The notes beneath the pieces were generated by a model. The model saw only the letters and a program-made list of their open reading frames with translations. It was not told the DNA's origin and ran no database searches. Position numbers and translations under genes: made by a program. This document shows positions 25,442-34,779 of a DNA stretch of 64,000 nt, in pieces; positions within the stretch are counted from its first letter, which is position 1, and each line of letters opens with the position of its first letter. Source of the DNA: Halovenus rubra. GTDB lineage: Archaea; Halobacteriota; Halobacteria; Halobacteriales; Haloarculaceae. The stretch lies in the NCBI RefSeq assembly GCF_026586665.1, contig NZ_JAODIY010000010.1, forward strand, positions 243,337 to 307,336. The letters are read 5' to 3'.

Positions 25442-25836
25442 ATGCCAACGATAGACGCGGATATTCGTGCACGAATCGAATCGGACCCATTCTGCGAGAC
25501 ACTGGGCATCGAACTCGTCGCGCTCGAGTCCGGCTCTGCACAAACGACGCTTACAGTTACCGACGACCTGCTCAACTTTCACGGGACACCACATGGTGGG
25601 TCTACTCGCTCGCTGATGCCGCATTTGCGCCCGCCTCTAACTCCCATGGCAACACTGCAGTCGCACTAGAGGTGAATATCTCAGATCCCGATGCCGTCGA
25701 CACCGGTGGGACACTGACTGCCACAGCCGAGGAAAGTCACCGCAGAGGCCACACCGCCGAGTACGAGATTGTCATCACGGACGGAGACGCGAACCGTATC
25801 GCAACATTCCGTGGACGTGTATATCGACCAGAGTGA
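25442..25836 (+). pseudogene. PaaI-type hotdog thioesterase with a one-base frameshift
   Basis: The start gives a hotdog thioesterase N-terminus ending NFHGTPHGG, where the family continues with V/I-YSLADAAFA. The sequence loses frame after the GGG at 25598-25600. Reading one base out restores YSLADAAFAPASNSHGNTAV and the rest of the domain (HTAEYEIVITDGDANRIATF, ending YRPE) to the TGA at 25834-25836. One missing G in a G run explains it: this is either a recent inactivating deletion or a sequencing error. The intact enzyme would hydrolyse aryl- or phenylacetyl-CoA type thioesters. No other defect is seen. Confidence 0.8.
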
Positions 25837-25899
25837 TACCCAACGAATAACAAAGAGCCATAAAATTCACAGTTCAGTCGTCCGTAGATTTATTTACAG

Positions 25900-27000
25900 A
25901 TGTCTGAAGAGACATCTACTCGCCGACAGTTTCTCAAACTAGGTGGTATCACTCTGACAGCCGGCATGGCGGGTTGTAACACGCCTCTTTCTACGGCCAA
26001 AGAGAGTACGCCTTCGATGCCCGCCACACCGCGTCAAGAAACACAGTTGGTTTCCCAAGGAAAGAACAGTTACGCGGCAGTATACGATGAGGTTATTTCA
26101 TCGGTTGTACTGGTGGATACGAGACAGGGACAGGGAACTGGCTTTCAGTACGACGACGAACACGTCGTCACAAACGCTCACGTCGTCAGTAATGCATCTT
26201 CAGTGCAGCTTCGATACCATGACGGTACCTGGACTGAAGGCACCGTACGGGGCACCGACAGCCACAGTGACCTCGCGGTTATCGCCGTCGACGAAGTCCC
26301 CGGCCAAGCAACACCACTTCCGTTTACCCAAGGTCCGCCAAGCGTCGGTCAGGAAGTCGTCACTATCGGAAATCCCTACAATCTCGACGGGACGGTCTCC
26401 GCAGGGTTAGTCAGCGGACTCGACAGGCTAATTCCATCGCCCGCGGGCTACCGGATTCCGGACGCCATCCAAACCGACGCAGCGGTCAACCCCGGCAACA
26501 GCGGCGGCCCATTGATGTCTCTGGATGCCACCGTCCTCGGAGTCGTCAACTCCAAACGCGGGGACAATATCGCCTTTGGCATCTCGGCCGCACTGGCGCG
26601 ACGTGTCGTCCCACAACTCATCGCAGACGGCGCGTACGAACATGCGTATCTAGGAGTTACACTAGAGAGTGTCACGCCGACTGTCGCCGCGGCCAATGGG
26701 ATGAACGAACCACAAGGGCTAGCAGTTGTTCAACGTGTCCGTGGGAGTCCAGCCGATGGCGTACTTCGGCCTGGGACTGTCGAGTTTGTCGACGGCTCTC
26801 GGGTACCAGTAGGTGGTGATATCCTCCTCGCAATCGATGGCGGAGCTGTACACACCATCGAAGACCTGGCAAGCTATCTAGCACTGCAGACGAGACCAAA
26901 CGAGACAGTTGAGTTGACAGTTCTGCGCGATGGAACGAAAGAAATCGTCGAGACGACGCTCATTGCTCGTCCAGAACGTTCACGGTCCCCGCTGGGATGA
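25900..27000 (+). CDS. HtrA/DegP-like serine protease, secreted lipoprotein
   Basis: The 366-residue protein opens with a twin-arginine signal (STRRQFLKLGG) and a lipobox MAGC at residues 23-26, so it is exported folded and anchored at C26. The trypsin-like domain has the triad H94 (TNAHVVS), D124 (HSDLAV) and S201 (GNSGGPL). A PDZ domain covers ~250-355 (YLGVTLESV, GGDILLAIDGGAVHTIEDL). It degrades or refolds damaged proteins outside the membrane. A TTTATTTA box lies ~20-25 bases before the ATG. It is not part of an operon. Confidence 0.93.
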   Translation: MSEETSTRRQFLKLGGITLTAGMAGCNTPLSTAKESTPSMPATPRQETQLVSQGKNSYAAVYDEVISSVVLVDTRQGQGTGFQYDDEHVVTNAHVVSNASSVQLRYHDGTWTEGTVRGTDSHSDLAVIAVDEVPGQATPLPFTQGPPSVGQEVVTIGNPYNLDGTVSAGLVSGLDRLIPSPAGYRIPDAIQTDAAVNPGNSGGPLMSLDATVLGVVNSKRGDNIAFGISAALARRVVPQLIADGAYEHAYLGVTLESVTPTVAAANGMNEPQGLAVVQRVRGSPADGVLRPGTVEFVDGSRVPVGGDILLAIDGGAVHTIEDLASYLALQTRPNETVELTVLRDGTKEIVETTLIARPERSRSPLG

Positions 27001-27169
27001 GAGGAGATAAATAGCGGCAAAAAGCCACAGCTGCAGCCATAGACCAACTTTAGACGCTATTGAGACGCTGTATCACCAAATGATAGGTTTCCTCTCTAGT
27101 AACAACCACAGTACAACAGCACGTACCGCTGGCCACAAACAGAGGTGTGTCCAGTTCGTTCCGCTCTAC

Positions 27170-27379
27170 TTACTGTGGGGAGTACCACGACGGATTCCAG
27201 CGCTTGATTGCGATGAGTCCGACAACGAAACTCATGAGCGTCACGACTGCGGCGATAGTGGCGTTCGTCGCTCCCTGAACACCGCTGGGGCCAGTGTACC
27301 AAGCTATTACTGCCACCGTCAGCGTAACGGCTGCCGCGCTGAAATGCTCCGTCTGTGAGAAGTGAGTTTGTGCTGTCAT
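27170..27379 (-). CDS. small membrane protein, unknown
   Basis: The 69-residue protein from the ATG at 27379 reads MTAQTHFSQTEHFSAAAVTL and has two hydrophobic segments (residues ~14-30 and ~42-60), ending KRWNPSWYSPQ. A TCTTATTG box about 30 bases upstream supports the start. No family is recognised. It is followed, on the same strand upstream, by the SHOCT-domain gene. Confidence 0.5.
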   Translation of the reverse strand: MTAQTHFSQTEHFSAAAVTLTVAVIAWYTGPSGVQGATNATIAAVVTLMSFVVGLIAIKRWNPSWYSPQ

Positions 27380-27449
27380 GTCACACCATTCGTTGAAGAG
27401 CAATAAGAACGACACGCTCAGAGGCGCGGGCTAAGACCGTGAGAAAGCT

Positions 27450-27947
27450 TTATTTTTCGAACTCAATCCCAGTACGCTCACGCGACTGCGATGACTCCGT
27501 ATCCTCGTCAAGCAGTTGTCCCAACTCGCGTTCGAACTCCTCATCGCTAATTTCGCCTTCGAAGTACTGCTCTCTTAACTCTGCTTTTCGGTCTTCAGTC
27601 GTCGGTTCGACCCGCTCAGAGGCATCGAACTCCTGCAAGATTGGGTACTCGTGTTCGAGGCGCTCGACAATCGAGACGAGACGGTCACTCCGGTGCATCG
27701 ACGTGTTCCGGAGAACCGAGACGATAGTTGCTGTCAGGAACAACGCCGCGACCGCTGCCAGTACGAGGAGAACAATCACCCACTCGATGACCTCCCCGAG
27801 TAACGTCAGAACGATGAGTTCCTCGCTAGCTGGAACGCCACCCGCCAGTACCGAGAGCGCATCGACCACACCGAGCAACCCGGCACCGACAAACAGCACG
27901 CTCGTTATCACAAAGCCCGTAAAGTAAATCCAGTGACGAGATAGCAT
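27450..27947 (-). CDS. SHOCT-domain membrane protein
   Basis: The 165-residue protein has two membrane segments (residues ~8-30 and ~48-75), then a soluble region and a C-terminal SHOCT motif (LREQYFEGEISDEEFERELG, residues ~125-145). SHOCT is a short oligomerisation segment found at protein ends. Start alternatives are ATGs at 27956 and 27971; 27947 is the most internal plausible one. Function unknown, probably a membrane-associated scaffold. Confidence 0.7.
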   Translation of the reverse strand: MLSRHWIYFTGFVITSVLFVGAGLLGVVDALSVLAGGVPASEELIVLTLLGEVIEWVIVLLVLAAVAALFLTATIVSVLRNTSMHRSDRLVSIVERLEHEYPILQEFDASERVEPTTEDRKAELREQYFEGEISDEEFERELGQLLDEDTESSQSRERTGIEFEK

Positions 27948-27971
27948 ATTCAGCATTTGTAAGCGAAGCAA

Positions 27972-28372
27972 CCTAAGTGAAACGAAGACGCTCCGTCCAG
28001 ATGTTGTTCTAGAAGCGTCAAAAACTCGCGTCTGGTTCGCTGTGTCCGTATTTCCTGCTTCGCTGGGTGTTTACCACTCTTTGCGAGAGAGCCAACTGTC
28101 GAGACCGGCACCCGCTACTGTGGGCGCTGCAGATGAGCAGGCCGAGTGACTCAACGTCGCCCAGAAAGTCACAATTCTCAAAGACGTGGCCTCGAAGCAG
28201 GTTATCCTGCTAACACCAGATATTCAGGTACGTACAGCCGGCAAGATGAGACAAATACGCGAACACAGCGACCAGCACGATGAACTGGGCACGGAGGTCT
28301 TCGAGTGTATCAGTTGGCTCCAGAACGGTATCAAAGCCGTCTGAGACCGATGCCGTCAACAAACTATTGCAG
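27972..28372. other. intergenic region, about 400 bases
   Basis: No gene or RNA is recognised. A plus-strand stretch around 28155-28230 reads LNVAQKVTILKDVASKQVIL in one frame, but it starts after a stop and has no family match; it could be a decayed gene. Confidence 0.3.
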
Positions 28373-29659
28373 CTATCGGTGGTCGTAAACGCGCTGAACT
28401 TTTCCGACTTCTGTCCGGGCAATAGAACCAGAGTGGACGATATCGAGTGAGTCAGGAGTAAACGCAAGCACTGCGTCGAGGCGCTCGGCGACAACCTCTT
28501 CGAGTTGGTCCCTGCCACGTTCGGCATCATCGGCTTGCTCAACGGTCAACTCGATGACGTCGAGATTATCTTTCTCGTAGAGGTCGATACGGTAGTGAGG
28601 GGCAACATCGTCGATTTCAAGGATGGTATCCTCAATCTGGCTCGGATAGAGATTGATGCCACGGACGATAAGCAGGTCGTCAGTCCGGCCTGTGACGTTG
28701 TCCATTCTGACCATCGTTCGCCCACACTCACAGGAATCATAGTTTAGTGTGGTCATATCGCCGGTCCGGTAGCGCAAGACCGGTAACGCGTCCTTGCTGA
28801 GCGTCGTAAGGACGAGTTCACCTTCTTTGCCTTCCTCGACAGGCTCACCAGTCGCCGGGTCGACAACTTCGGGGTAGAATCGGTCCTCCCAGACGTGGAG
28901 CCCATCCTGTGCTTCGTGACACTCGATAGAAACCCCGGGACCGACAATCTCAGAGAGACCATAGAGGTCGATACCGTTTACATCGAGGCGGCGCTCAATC
29001 TCGTCGCGCATTGGATCAGTACAGGGTTCAGCCCCGAAGATAACCGTCGAGATTGGCAACTTTGTCGGGTCCATCCCGCGGTCTTCGACGTGCTCAGCAA
29101 TATACAGCGAGTACGAGGGTGTACAGGCCAATGCGTCGCTTCCAAGGTCAGTCATCATCTCGACTTGCTTCTCGGTGTCGCCACCGCCAATCGGGAGCAG
29201 CGCCGCACCCAACGTCTCTGCGCCCTGCTGGAGGCCTGCGCCGCCCGTGAACAGTCCGTAGCCGTATGCGTTCTGTACGAGGTCGTCTTCGGTAACGCCA
29301 GCGGCCGCCAGCGAGCGGGCCATCGCCTCCTTCCAGGCATCAAGGTCGTCCTCAGTGTAGGCGACGATTTTGGGCTTGCCAGTGGTCCCCGAGGACGCAT
29401 GAATCCGACGGATTTTGGAGTGGTCGACCGCGAACAACCCGTCGGGATATTCATCACGGAAGTTCTCTTTTGTCGTTGTCGGTAGTTTCGTGATGTCGTC
29501 GACGGTTTCGATGTCGTCTGGATGGACCCCCATCTCGTCCATCTGCTCGCGGTAGAAAGGGACATTCTCGTAGGCGTTGCTCACCGTCTGGCGCAACCGC
29601 TGGGTTTGAACGTCCCGAATCTTGGAACGGTCTGCCGTCTCTATTTCGTTATATGCCAT
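28373..29659 (-). CDS. paaK: phenylacetate-CoA ligase family protein
   Basis: The 428-residue adenylate-forming enzyme has the AMP-binding core: IHASSGTTGKPKIVAYTEDD near residue 90, IFGAEPCTDPM near 210, DLYGLSEIVGPG and YRTGDMT, with a C-terminal subdomain near VRGINLYPSQIED. It activates phenylacetate or a related aryl acid to its CoA ester. The ATG at 29659 (MAYNEIETADRSK) is the family-like start; the upstream hydrophobic extension is unlikely. Other aryl-CoA genes (PaaI remnant at 25442, PaaG-like at 53002) are scattered in the window, so substrate specificity is only probable. Confidence 0.87.
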   Translation of the reverse strand: MAYNEIETADRSKIRDVQTQRLRQTVSNAYENVPFYREQMDEMGVHPDDIETVDDITKLPTTTKENFRDEYPDGLFAVDHSKIRRIHASSGTTGKPKIVAYTEDDLDAWKEAMARSLAAAGVTEDDLVQNAYGYGLFTGGAGLQQGAETLGAALLPIGGGDTEKQVEMMTDLGSDALACTPSYSLYIAEHVEDRGMDPTKLPISTVIFGAEPCTDPMRDEIERRLDVNGIDLYGLSEIVGPGVSIECHEAQDGLHVWEDRFYPEVVDPATGEPVEEGKEGELVLTTLSKDALPVLRYRTGDMTTLNYDSCECGRTMVRMDNVTGRTDDLLIVRGINLYPSQIEDTILEIDDVAPHYRIDLYEKDNLDVIELTVEQADDAERGRDQLEEVVAERLDAVLAFTPDSLDIVHSGSIARTEVGKVQRVYDHR

Positions 29660-29979
29660 GATATACCAGTGGTATCGAAGCACACTAACAAAAATGATTA
29701 TGATAGATTTCACCAAACTCGGCGCAACTCAGCCGTCAGTCAACCGGGTCCCGTCGACAGAGAGGTCTGTCGCCGACGGTCGTTGCGTACCGGAGTTATC
29801 GTGATACTCCACGAGTTGGAAGCGCGCCCCTGTCGGATTGGTCGGTGAGAGGAAGGCTTCAATCCAGTCTTCGAACTCTTTGGACTCGACAAATTCGACC
29901 CATTCACAATATCGGCTGTAAGTGTGACTGAAAGGATGTTTTATTGCCACGATAATCAAAATAGAGATCCTGACTCAGG
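29660..29979. other. intergenic region, about 320 bases
   Basis: A minus-strand frame at 29729-29959 could code for ~76 residues, but it has only a TTG start and no family features. Otherwise I see nothing. Confidence 0.3.
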
Positions 29980-30564
29980 TCAGGAGGTCTGTGAGTACTC
30001 GTCGACCCACTCTTGAAGCGTGATACCCATTGCAGCCTGTGTAATCGCGTTCGAAGACATCGAATTCGCACTTTTGACTAGTTCGGCTTCCAGTGTCCGT
30101 TTTGGCACCTCGCCGAGGAAATGCGGGATGGCACGCTGGACCGAAAGCGGACAGCCAACCTCGTGAGCGAGTGCGTACCCAGAGATAGAGTGGGGAATCT
30201 CTTCGCTCGCGTAGGTTGGGTCGGGGTCGACAAGGTCGTCGTCAACGTGGTCAGTGTACTCGTAGGCTTTGCCGACGTCGTGCAACAGCGCTGCGGCAAG
30301 AATCGTATCGAGGTCGGGATCGGCTCCATGGAACTCTCGTTGCTCGCGTGCGCCTTCACGAGCGATGCGCGTGACACCGCGAACGTGCTCAACGTTTGTG
30401 ACCTCGTGAATGTTCCAAGCGTAAGGGATATCCTCGATATCCTGCCAGCCGCCGCGTTCGAGTCCTAGGACCCACGCCTCGACAACCTGCTCGCGCAACT
30501 GTTCGCTCTCGATATCGTCGATTTCGGGGAACGCCTCGCGAACCTGCGGTTCGTGATTAGACAT
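29980..30564 (-). CDS. HD-domain phosphohydrolase
   Basis: The 194-residue protein has the HD-domain pattern: a first histidine in VEHVRGVTRIA, the HD doublet in ILAAALLHDVGKAYEYTDHV, and later HSISGYALAHEV and RAIPHFLGE. It is predicted to be a metal-dependent phosphohydrolase acting on nucleotides or related small molecules. The ATG at 30564 is used; a GTG at 30570 overlaps the stop of the upstream EthD-like gene by four bases, so the two genes are translationally coupled. Confidence 0.85.
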   Translation of the reverse strand: MSNHEPQVREAFPEIDDIESEQLREQVVEAWVLGLERGGWQDIEDIPYAWNIHEVTNVEHVRGVTRIAREGAREQREFHGADPDLDTILAAALLHDVGKAYEYTDHVDDDLVDPDPTYASEEIPHSISGYALAHEVGCPLSVQRAIPHFLGEVPKRTLEAELVKSANSMSSNAITQAAMGITLQEWVDEYSQTS

Positions 30565-30566
30565 AC

Positions 30567-31280
30567 TCACTCCTCGGATTTGACGACTTTCTCCTCGCCG
30601 ATGAAACGGGGTCGCTCCTCGATTGCGAGAAAGTTGTTCACGTCTTCACGGGCCTCGGCGGCAACCTCTTTTGTCGGGTCGTAGTCTCGTGACCCCTCAC
30701 TGCCAAGCGCTTCGTGAAGGTCCTCAAGCGTCTCGAAGTAGAGTTCGGCGACGCCATCGAATTCAGCGTTTTCGGGGTCGCTCGGGTACACCGTGTGATA
30801 CCGGACGACACCTTCGATATCCTTGGCGAGTGGCGAGTGATTCGACTCCCAGTACTCGCGGAACTCCTCGTGGCTCATGCCCTCCTGGCGGACGAGAAAC
30901 GCAGAGTGTTTGTAGAGACCATCGGTGCTGTTGGCCTCCGCTTTCCAGACTTTTTCTTCCCCGATGAAACGGGGTCGCTCCTCGATTGCGAGAAAGTTGT
31001 TCACGTCTTCACGGGCCTCGGCAGCAACCTCTTTGGTCGGGTCGTAATCCCGTGATCCGGGACTCCCCAGTGCTTCGTGGAGGTCCTCAAGCGTCTCGAA
31101 GTAGAGTTCAGCGATGCCGTCGAACTCGGCGTGTTCGGGCTCTGTCGGCAGCACCTGCTGGTAGCGAACGACGCCTTCGATATCTTTCGCTATCGGCGTA
31201 TGGTTGTGCTGCCAGTAGTCGACGAACTCCTCGTGGCTCATCTCGTCTTGACGGACAAGGAGTGCGATATGCTTGTACAT
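30567..31280 (-). CDS. tandem EthD-like dimeric alpha/beta-barrel protein
   Basis: The 237-residue protein is two copies of one ~115-residue EthD-type (dimeric alpha/beta barrel) unit, each with LLVRQ.EMSHEEF and AKDIEGVVRY motifs. Such proteins are cofactor-free or heme-type small-molecule enzymes, or degradation accessory proteins. The first 55 residues of the copies differ, while the second parts (AELYFETLEDLHEALGS to GEEKV) are almost identical. A 62-base stretch is identical in the DNA (30598-30659 and 30961-31022, offset 363). The ATG at 31280 follows a GTG. It is cotranscribed with the HD protein. Confidence 0.85.
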   Translation of the reverse strand: MYKHIALLVRQDEMSHEEFVDYWQHNHTPIAKDIEGVVRYQQVLPTEPEHAEFDGIAELYFETLEDLHEALGSPGSRDYDPTKEVAAEAREDVNNFLAIEERPRFIGEEKVWKAEANSTDGLYKHSAFLVRQEGMSHEEFREYWESNHSPLAKDIEGVVRYHTVYPSDPENAEFDGVAELYFETLEDLHEALGSEGSRDYDPTKEVAAEAREDVNNFLAIEERPRFIGEEKVVKSEE

Positions 31281-31347
31281 CACTCTGTCATTCTCACGGA
31301 CCGCTCATAAACGCGGTGAAACCGGGGAATTCGTCACACCGGTGAAC

Positions 31348-32184
31348 TCACCCAGAGAGTTGGTCAAGTGTTTCCCCAACTGCCTCGTCGTATGGTTCCC
31401 CGAACAAGCGGAGATGAACGAGCAGCGGATAGAGACGGTACGCGTACCGGCGCGTCTCGAAAAATCCATCTTCAATACCACGAAGCGCGTCGTAGCGCTC
31501 GAAAAACGACTCCCCGAACGTCTCAGTCCAGTCGATATATGCCAGCTCGATTTCGGGGTGGGCGTAGTAACAGGCTGGGTCGAGAAACGCCACTACCTGG
31601 TCGCCGTCGGTCAGCAGGTTCGTCTCCCAGACATCGCCGTGAATCAGCGCCGGCTCGTCGGGTTCGATCAAGATGTCGTCGAGCCGGTCGATTGTGCCGG
31701 TCAGCCGGCGGGCAAGAGACGGGCCGAGCACACCGGCATCGAGACACAGGTCACGGACGTGTCGGAGTCGGTTATCGGCGTAGAACGGAATCCACTCCTC
31801 TGTCCACGGGTTGGGTTGTATGACCGTCCCGGTGAGGGTGTCAATAGAAAATCCGAATCCGTTGGCGGTTGTTTCATGCAGTGCCGCAAGGTACGCAGCC
31901 CCATCGCGAGCAACATCGGGTGTTATCTGTGCTGTCCCGTCGATATACTCCAGGACTAGCAACTCGTCAGAGGCGTGTATCACTTCGGGGACGGGCAATC
32001 CATGCGTGTCAAGATGCCCGAGCATCTGGGCTTCGATAGTCAGCGGCGTCTCACCAGTTTTCGTGACGACTGTCCGGCCGTCGGCAAGGGAAACACGGTG
32101 GACCGTGCCAATCATACCACCATCGAGTTCAGTCGTTGAGCCAACTGCCGTGCCCAGCGCTCTCTCGATGTGTCCTGTCTCCAT
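31348..32184 (-). CDS. fructosamine kinase-family phosphotransferase
   Basis: The 278-residue protein has the aminoglycoside/fructosamine kinase pattern: GTVHRVSLADGRTVVTK (ATP-binding), LVLEYIDG in the hinge, the catalytic ALIHGDVWETNLL and the metal site VAFLDPACYYAHPE. It phosphorylates a sugar-amine adduct or similar small molecule with ATP. The start at 32184 (METGHIERALG) matches the family N-terminus; the upstream GTG start is less likely. It is divergent from the gamma carbonic anhydrase. Confidence 0.85.
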   Translation of the reverse strand: METGHIERALGTAVGSTTELDGGMIGTVHRVSLADGRTVVTKTGETPLTIEAQMLGHLDTHGLPVPEVIHASDELLVLEYIDGTAQITPDVARDGAAYLAALHETTANGFGFSIDTLTGTVIQPNPWTEEWIPFYADNRLRHVRDLCLDAGVLGPSLARRLTGTIDRLDDILIEPDEPALIHGDVWETNLLTDGDQVVAFLDPACYYAHPEIELAYIDWTETFGESFFERYDALRGIEDGFFETRRYAYRLYPLLVHLRLFGEPYDEAVGETLDQLSG

Positions 32185-32332
32185 CAGTTCGTCCACGTAT
32201 GACAGGTCCGCCCAAAAGAATGTCTCGGATGCCTGTGCAGCCACTCACACAGGCATGGTGGGTGTAAGGCTGGCTTCGTCTGCTCGCGCCAGTGACGGCA
32301 GGCTTTTGCAAGCACTCTGAGAAGGGGTCGAT

Positions 32333-32854
32333 ATGGAACGCTCGTTTCACGACACGGAGCCGACGGTTGCCGAATCGGCCTACGTCGACCCAACGGCTGT
32401 CGTCGTCGGCAACGTCACCGTTGGCCCAGAGGCAACCATTCTGCCCGGTGCGGTGCTCCGGGGCGATGGCGGCGGGGAAATCGTCCTTGAGGCCCGCGCG
32501 AACGTACAGGACAACGTGACGATGCATGCTGATGCACCGGACCAGCAGGTTCACCTACAGGACAGTGCGGCAGTTGGCCACAACGCTATCGTCCACAACG
32601 CAACCGTTGGTAATCACAGCCTCGTGGGGATGAACGCGACAGTTCTCGACGAGGCGACAGTCGAACCGTACAGCGTTGTCGGGGCAAACAGTCTTGTCAC
32701 CGAAGAGCAGGTCGTAGAATCAGGGACGCTCGTCGGCGGGACGCCTGCGACGGTACTCCGAGACGACGTGAGCAAAGATGCGACGTTTTTCGAGACAGCC
32801 AAACGCTACACCGAGCGCGTCAAAGGGTTAACACCAGAGGAAGGCAACCAGTAG
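32333..32854 (+). CDS. gamma-class carbonic anhydrase family protein
   Basis: The 173-residue protein is a left-handed beta helix of hexapeptide repeats (residues ~15-130). The metal site residues are histidines in NVTMHADAP and VGHNAIVHNATVGNHS. The C-terminal helices (residues ~145-170) cap the trimer. Some family members hydrate carbon dioxide, others do not; activity cannot be told from sequence. It is a single-gene unit. Confidence 0.85.
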   Translation: MERSFHDTEPTVAESAYVDPTAVVVGNVTVGPEATILPGAVLRGDGGGEIVLEARANVQDNVTMHADAPDQQVHLQDSAAVGHNAIVHNATVGNHSLVGMNATVLDEATVEPYSVVGANSLVTEEQVVESGTLVGGTPATVLRDDVSKDATFFETAKRYTERVKGLTPEEGNQ

Positions 32855-33016
32855 TCCGTTACAGGCGTCTTCTTCGCCTGAGAGTTCAGTCATCTCGTCA
32901 GCAGACGGTGTCTCCTTTCCTTACTGTGTGACTCGTCTTTCGGCCTGTGTTTCTCCTTATTGAAGGTGCTTACTGCCTGAGCTTAGCTAACGGCCGGGGC
33001 TTCCGTTGGCTCTCCG

Positions 33017-34732
33017 TTAATCTGCACCGCCGGTCTGCTTGACGGTGGCAAACCGGTCGAGACCCTCGATATCAGGTATTGTCTCGTATGGTCTATCGAC
33101 AACGATATCACCGGCACCGCTTTGACCGACACCCGGTATCGCCGTGAGTTCGTCCATCGACGCACTGTTGACATCCAGCGGATAGGGAACACCAGTCACC
33201 GAGCGGTAGCCGTGGTCGGTGATAGCCACGTCGATAACGTTCCCGAGTGGTCGTTCTCCGGGCACCGCGACCAACAGCGAGTAAGTCCCAAGCTGTCGCC
33301 CGAATGTCTTGCCGTCCTGGTGGTATTCTAGGTGGACGTCTTTCAACACTGCTCCCGGCGGCACGACACGCTGGAGCATCGGGTTGTCTATCTCCTCGCG
33401 GACTTCCTGTTTGTACTGCTTGAACAGTTTCTTGTGGTCGTGGGCGATCTCCGCGCCGGTATCAGACATATCGGTGCCTTCGAAGGACATGACCTGTCGA
33501 ATGTTGATACGTCGGACCATTAGCCCCTCGTCGTAGAGGCGCTGGAGGAACTCCTTGTTATGTTTGAATGTTTCCTTGCGCTCGCCCTGAAGCCCATGGA
33601 GGAGGTTGATTCCCGGCAGGAGTTTCGGCAGTCGGGATGGTGCGCTTGACCCAAAGTTGGGGGCGCTCGCTTTGTCGCCTCCGGGTCGCCAGCCAGCTTC
33701 CTCGTTGACGATTTTCACCGCTTGGAAGCATTCTTGGGCGGTCACGTTGAGATTATTCTTGTCCTGAACAACCGGGTCGGCCGATTCGAGGCCAAATGCG
33801 GCGGTATCGCCGGGTGTATTATGCTCTGCGATAATACGAATACCTTCGCGGGATTTCTCGGGCCACCTGACGATGGTGATAGGGTTCATATTGTCGAGGT
33901 GTAACGTTCCGAGGTTGGGGACTGCGTCGCGGATGCCCCCATACAGTTCCCGCAACGCTTCAGGGTTCGGGGCCTCGCCGTCACCGCCGTAGGCGAGAAT
34001 ATCTGCCTGCCTGCCGAGCCGGAAATGTCTGAGACCGTGGTCAGCAAGTGCCGAAACTTCACCAACAACGGAGTCAGGCCGTCGGAAACTCGGGTCTGCG
34101 CCGTATAACGGTTCTGTACAGAACGAACACCGGTATGGACACCCGCGTGAGGTTTCCATCTCAGCGATAAGATACTCGGGGTGGTTTGGGTGTTGCTCAA
34201 CGACGAACGCACCCTGTTGTGCCCAGCGGGTAATCTCGTCGTTGTCGCGCATGCGGTTGCCAAAGCCTTCCATCCCCCCGTGGACGAGGTCATAGGCAGC
34301 CGCTTCGACATCACCTTTGGCGACAAAATCGTAATCGAGGTCGTCGCGTTCGGTTTCGGTTGCTCCTTCGTTCTCGTCGCCGACGCCAAAGCGAACGGGC
34401 CCGCCCATCAAGGTCGTCCCCTCAGCCGTCCAGGCAATGCGACGCACCTCGTCAGGTTCGGCGGGCGTCCCACCGACGTACTTGCCGGGGACAGTCATGC
34501 CACCGACGTAGATTACGAGGTCAGCTGCGGTCACATCCTGCCAACGGTCGCGTTCCTCTCGGAGCGCATCAATGGTGTGGTACGTGATTGCGGACTTGGT
34601 GACGCCGGCATCGACGAGCGCGCCGGCAACGTAGCGCGGGTACGTCGAGATGTACGGTGGCACGCCAAAATGTGCCGGCTCGTCGACGTAACCGTCGACG
34701 ATAGTCACGGAAAGTGTCGCCGGGTCTTGCAT
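33017..34732 (-). CDS. radical SAM protein with C-terminal helix-hairpin-helix
   Basis: The 571-residue protein has an N-terminal B12-binding-like or Rossmann part (residues 1-180). The radical SAM cluster motif CPYRCSFC has C198, C202 and C205, and the barrel continues to ~450. A helix-hairpin-helix DNA-binding segment closes it: VNSASMDELTAIPGVGQSGA (residues ~520-545). The function of this haloarchaeal/archaeal family is unknown; the HhH suggests action near nucleic acid. The ATG at 34732 replaces an upstream TTG. Confidence 0.85.
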   Translation of the reverse strand: MQDPATLSVTIVDGYVDEPAHFGVPPYISTYPRYVAGALVDAGVTKSAITYHTIDALREERDRWQDVTAADLVIYVGGMTVPGKYVGGTPAEPDEVRRIAWTAEGTTLMGGPVRFGVGDENEGATETERDDLDYDFVAKGDVEAAAYDLVHGGMEGFGNRMRDNDEITRWAQQGAFVVEQHPNHPEYLIAEMETSRGCPYRCSFCTEPLYGADPSFRRPDSVVGEVSALADHGLRHFRLGRQADILAYGGDGEAPNPEALRELYGGIRDAVPNLGTLHLDNMNPITIVRWPEKSREGIRIIAEHNTPGDTAAFGLESADPVVQDKNNLNVTAQECFQAVKIVNEEAGWRPGGDKASAPNFGSSAPSRLPKLLPGINLLHGLQGERKETFKHNKEFLQRLYDEGLMVRRINIRQVMSFEGTDMSDTGAEIAHDHKKLFKQYKQEVREEIDNPMLQRVVPPGAVLKDVHLEYHQDGKTFGRQLGTYSLLVAVPGERPLGNVIDVAITDHGYRSVTGVPYPLDVNSASMDELTAIPGVGQSGAGDIVVDRPYETIPDIEGLDRFATVKQTGGAD

Positions 34733-34779
34733 GGAACGCTGTAGCTCCTCAATACCCAAAACGGTGTCTACTCGCTGTG

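Noticed and set aside
29729..29959. 76-residue minus-strand ORF
   Set aside because: TTG start only, no promoter and no family pattern.
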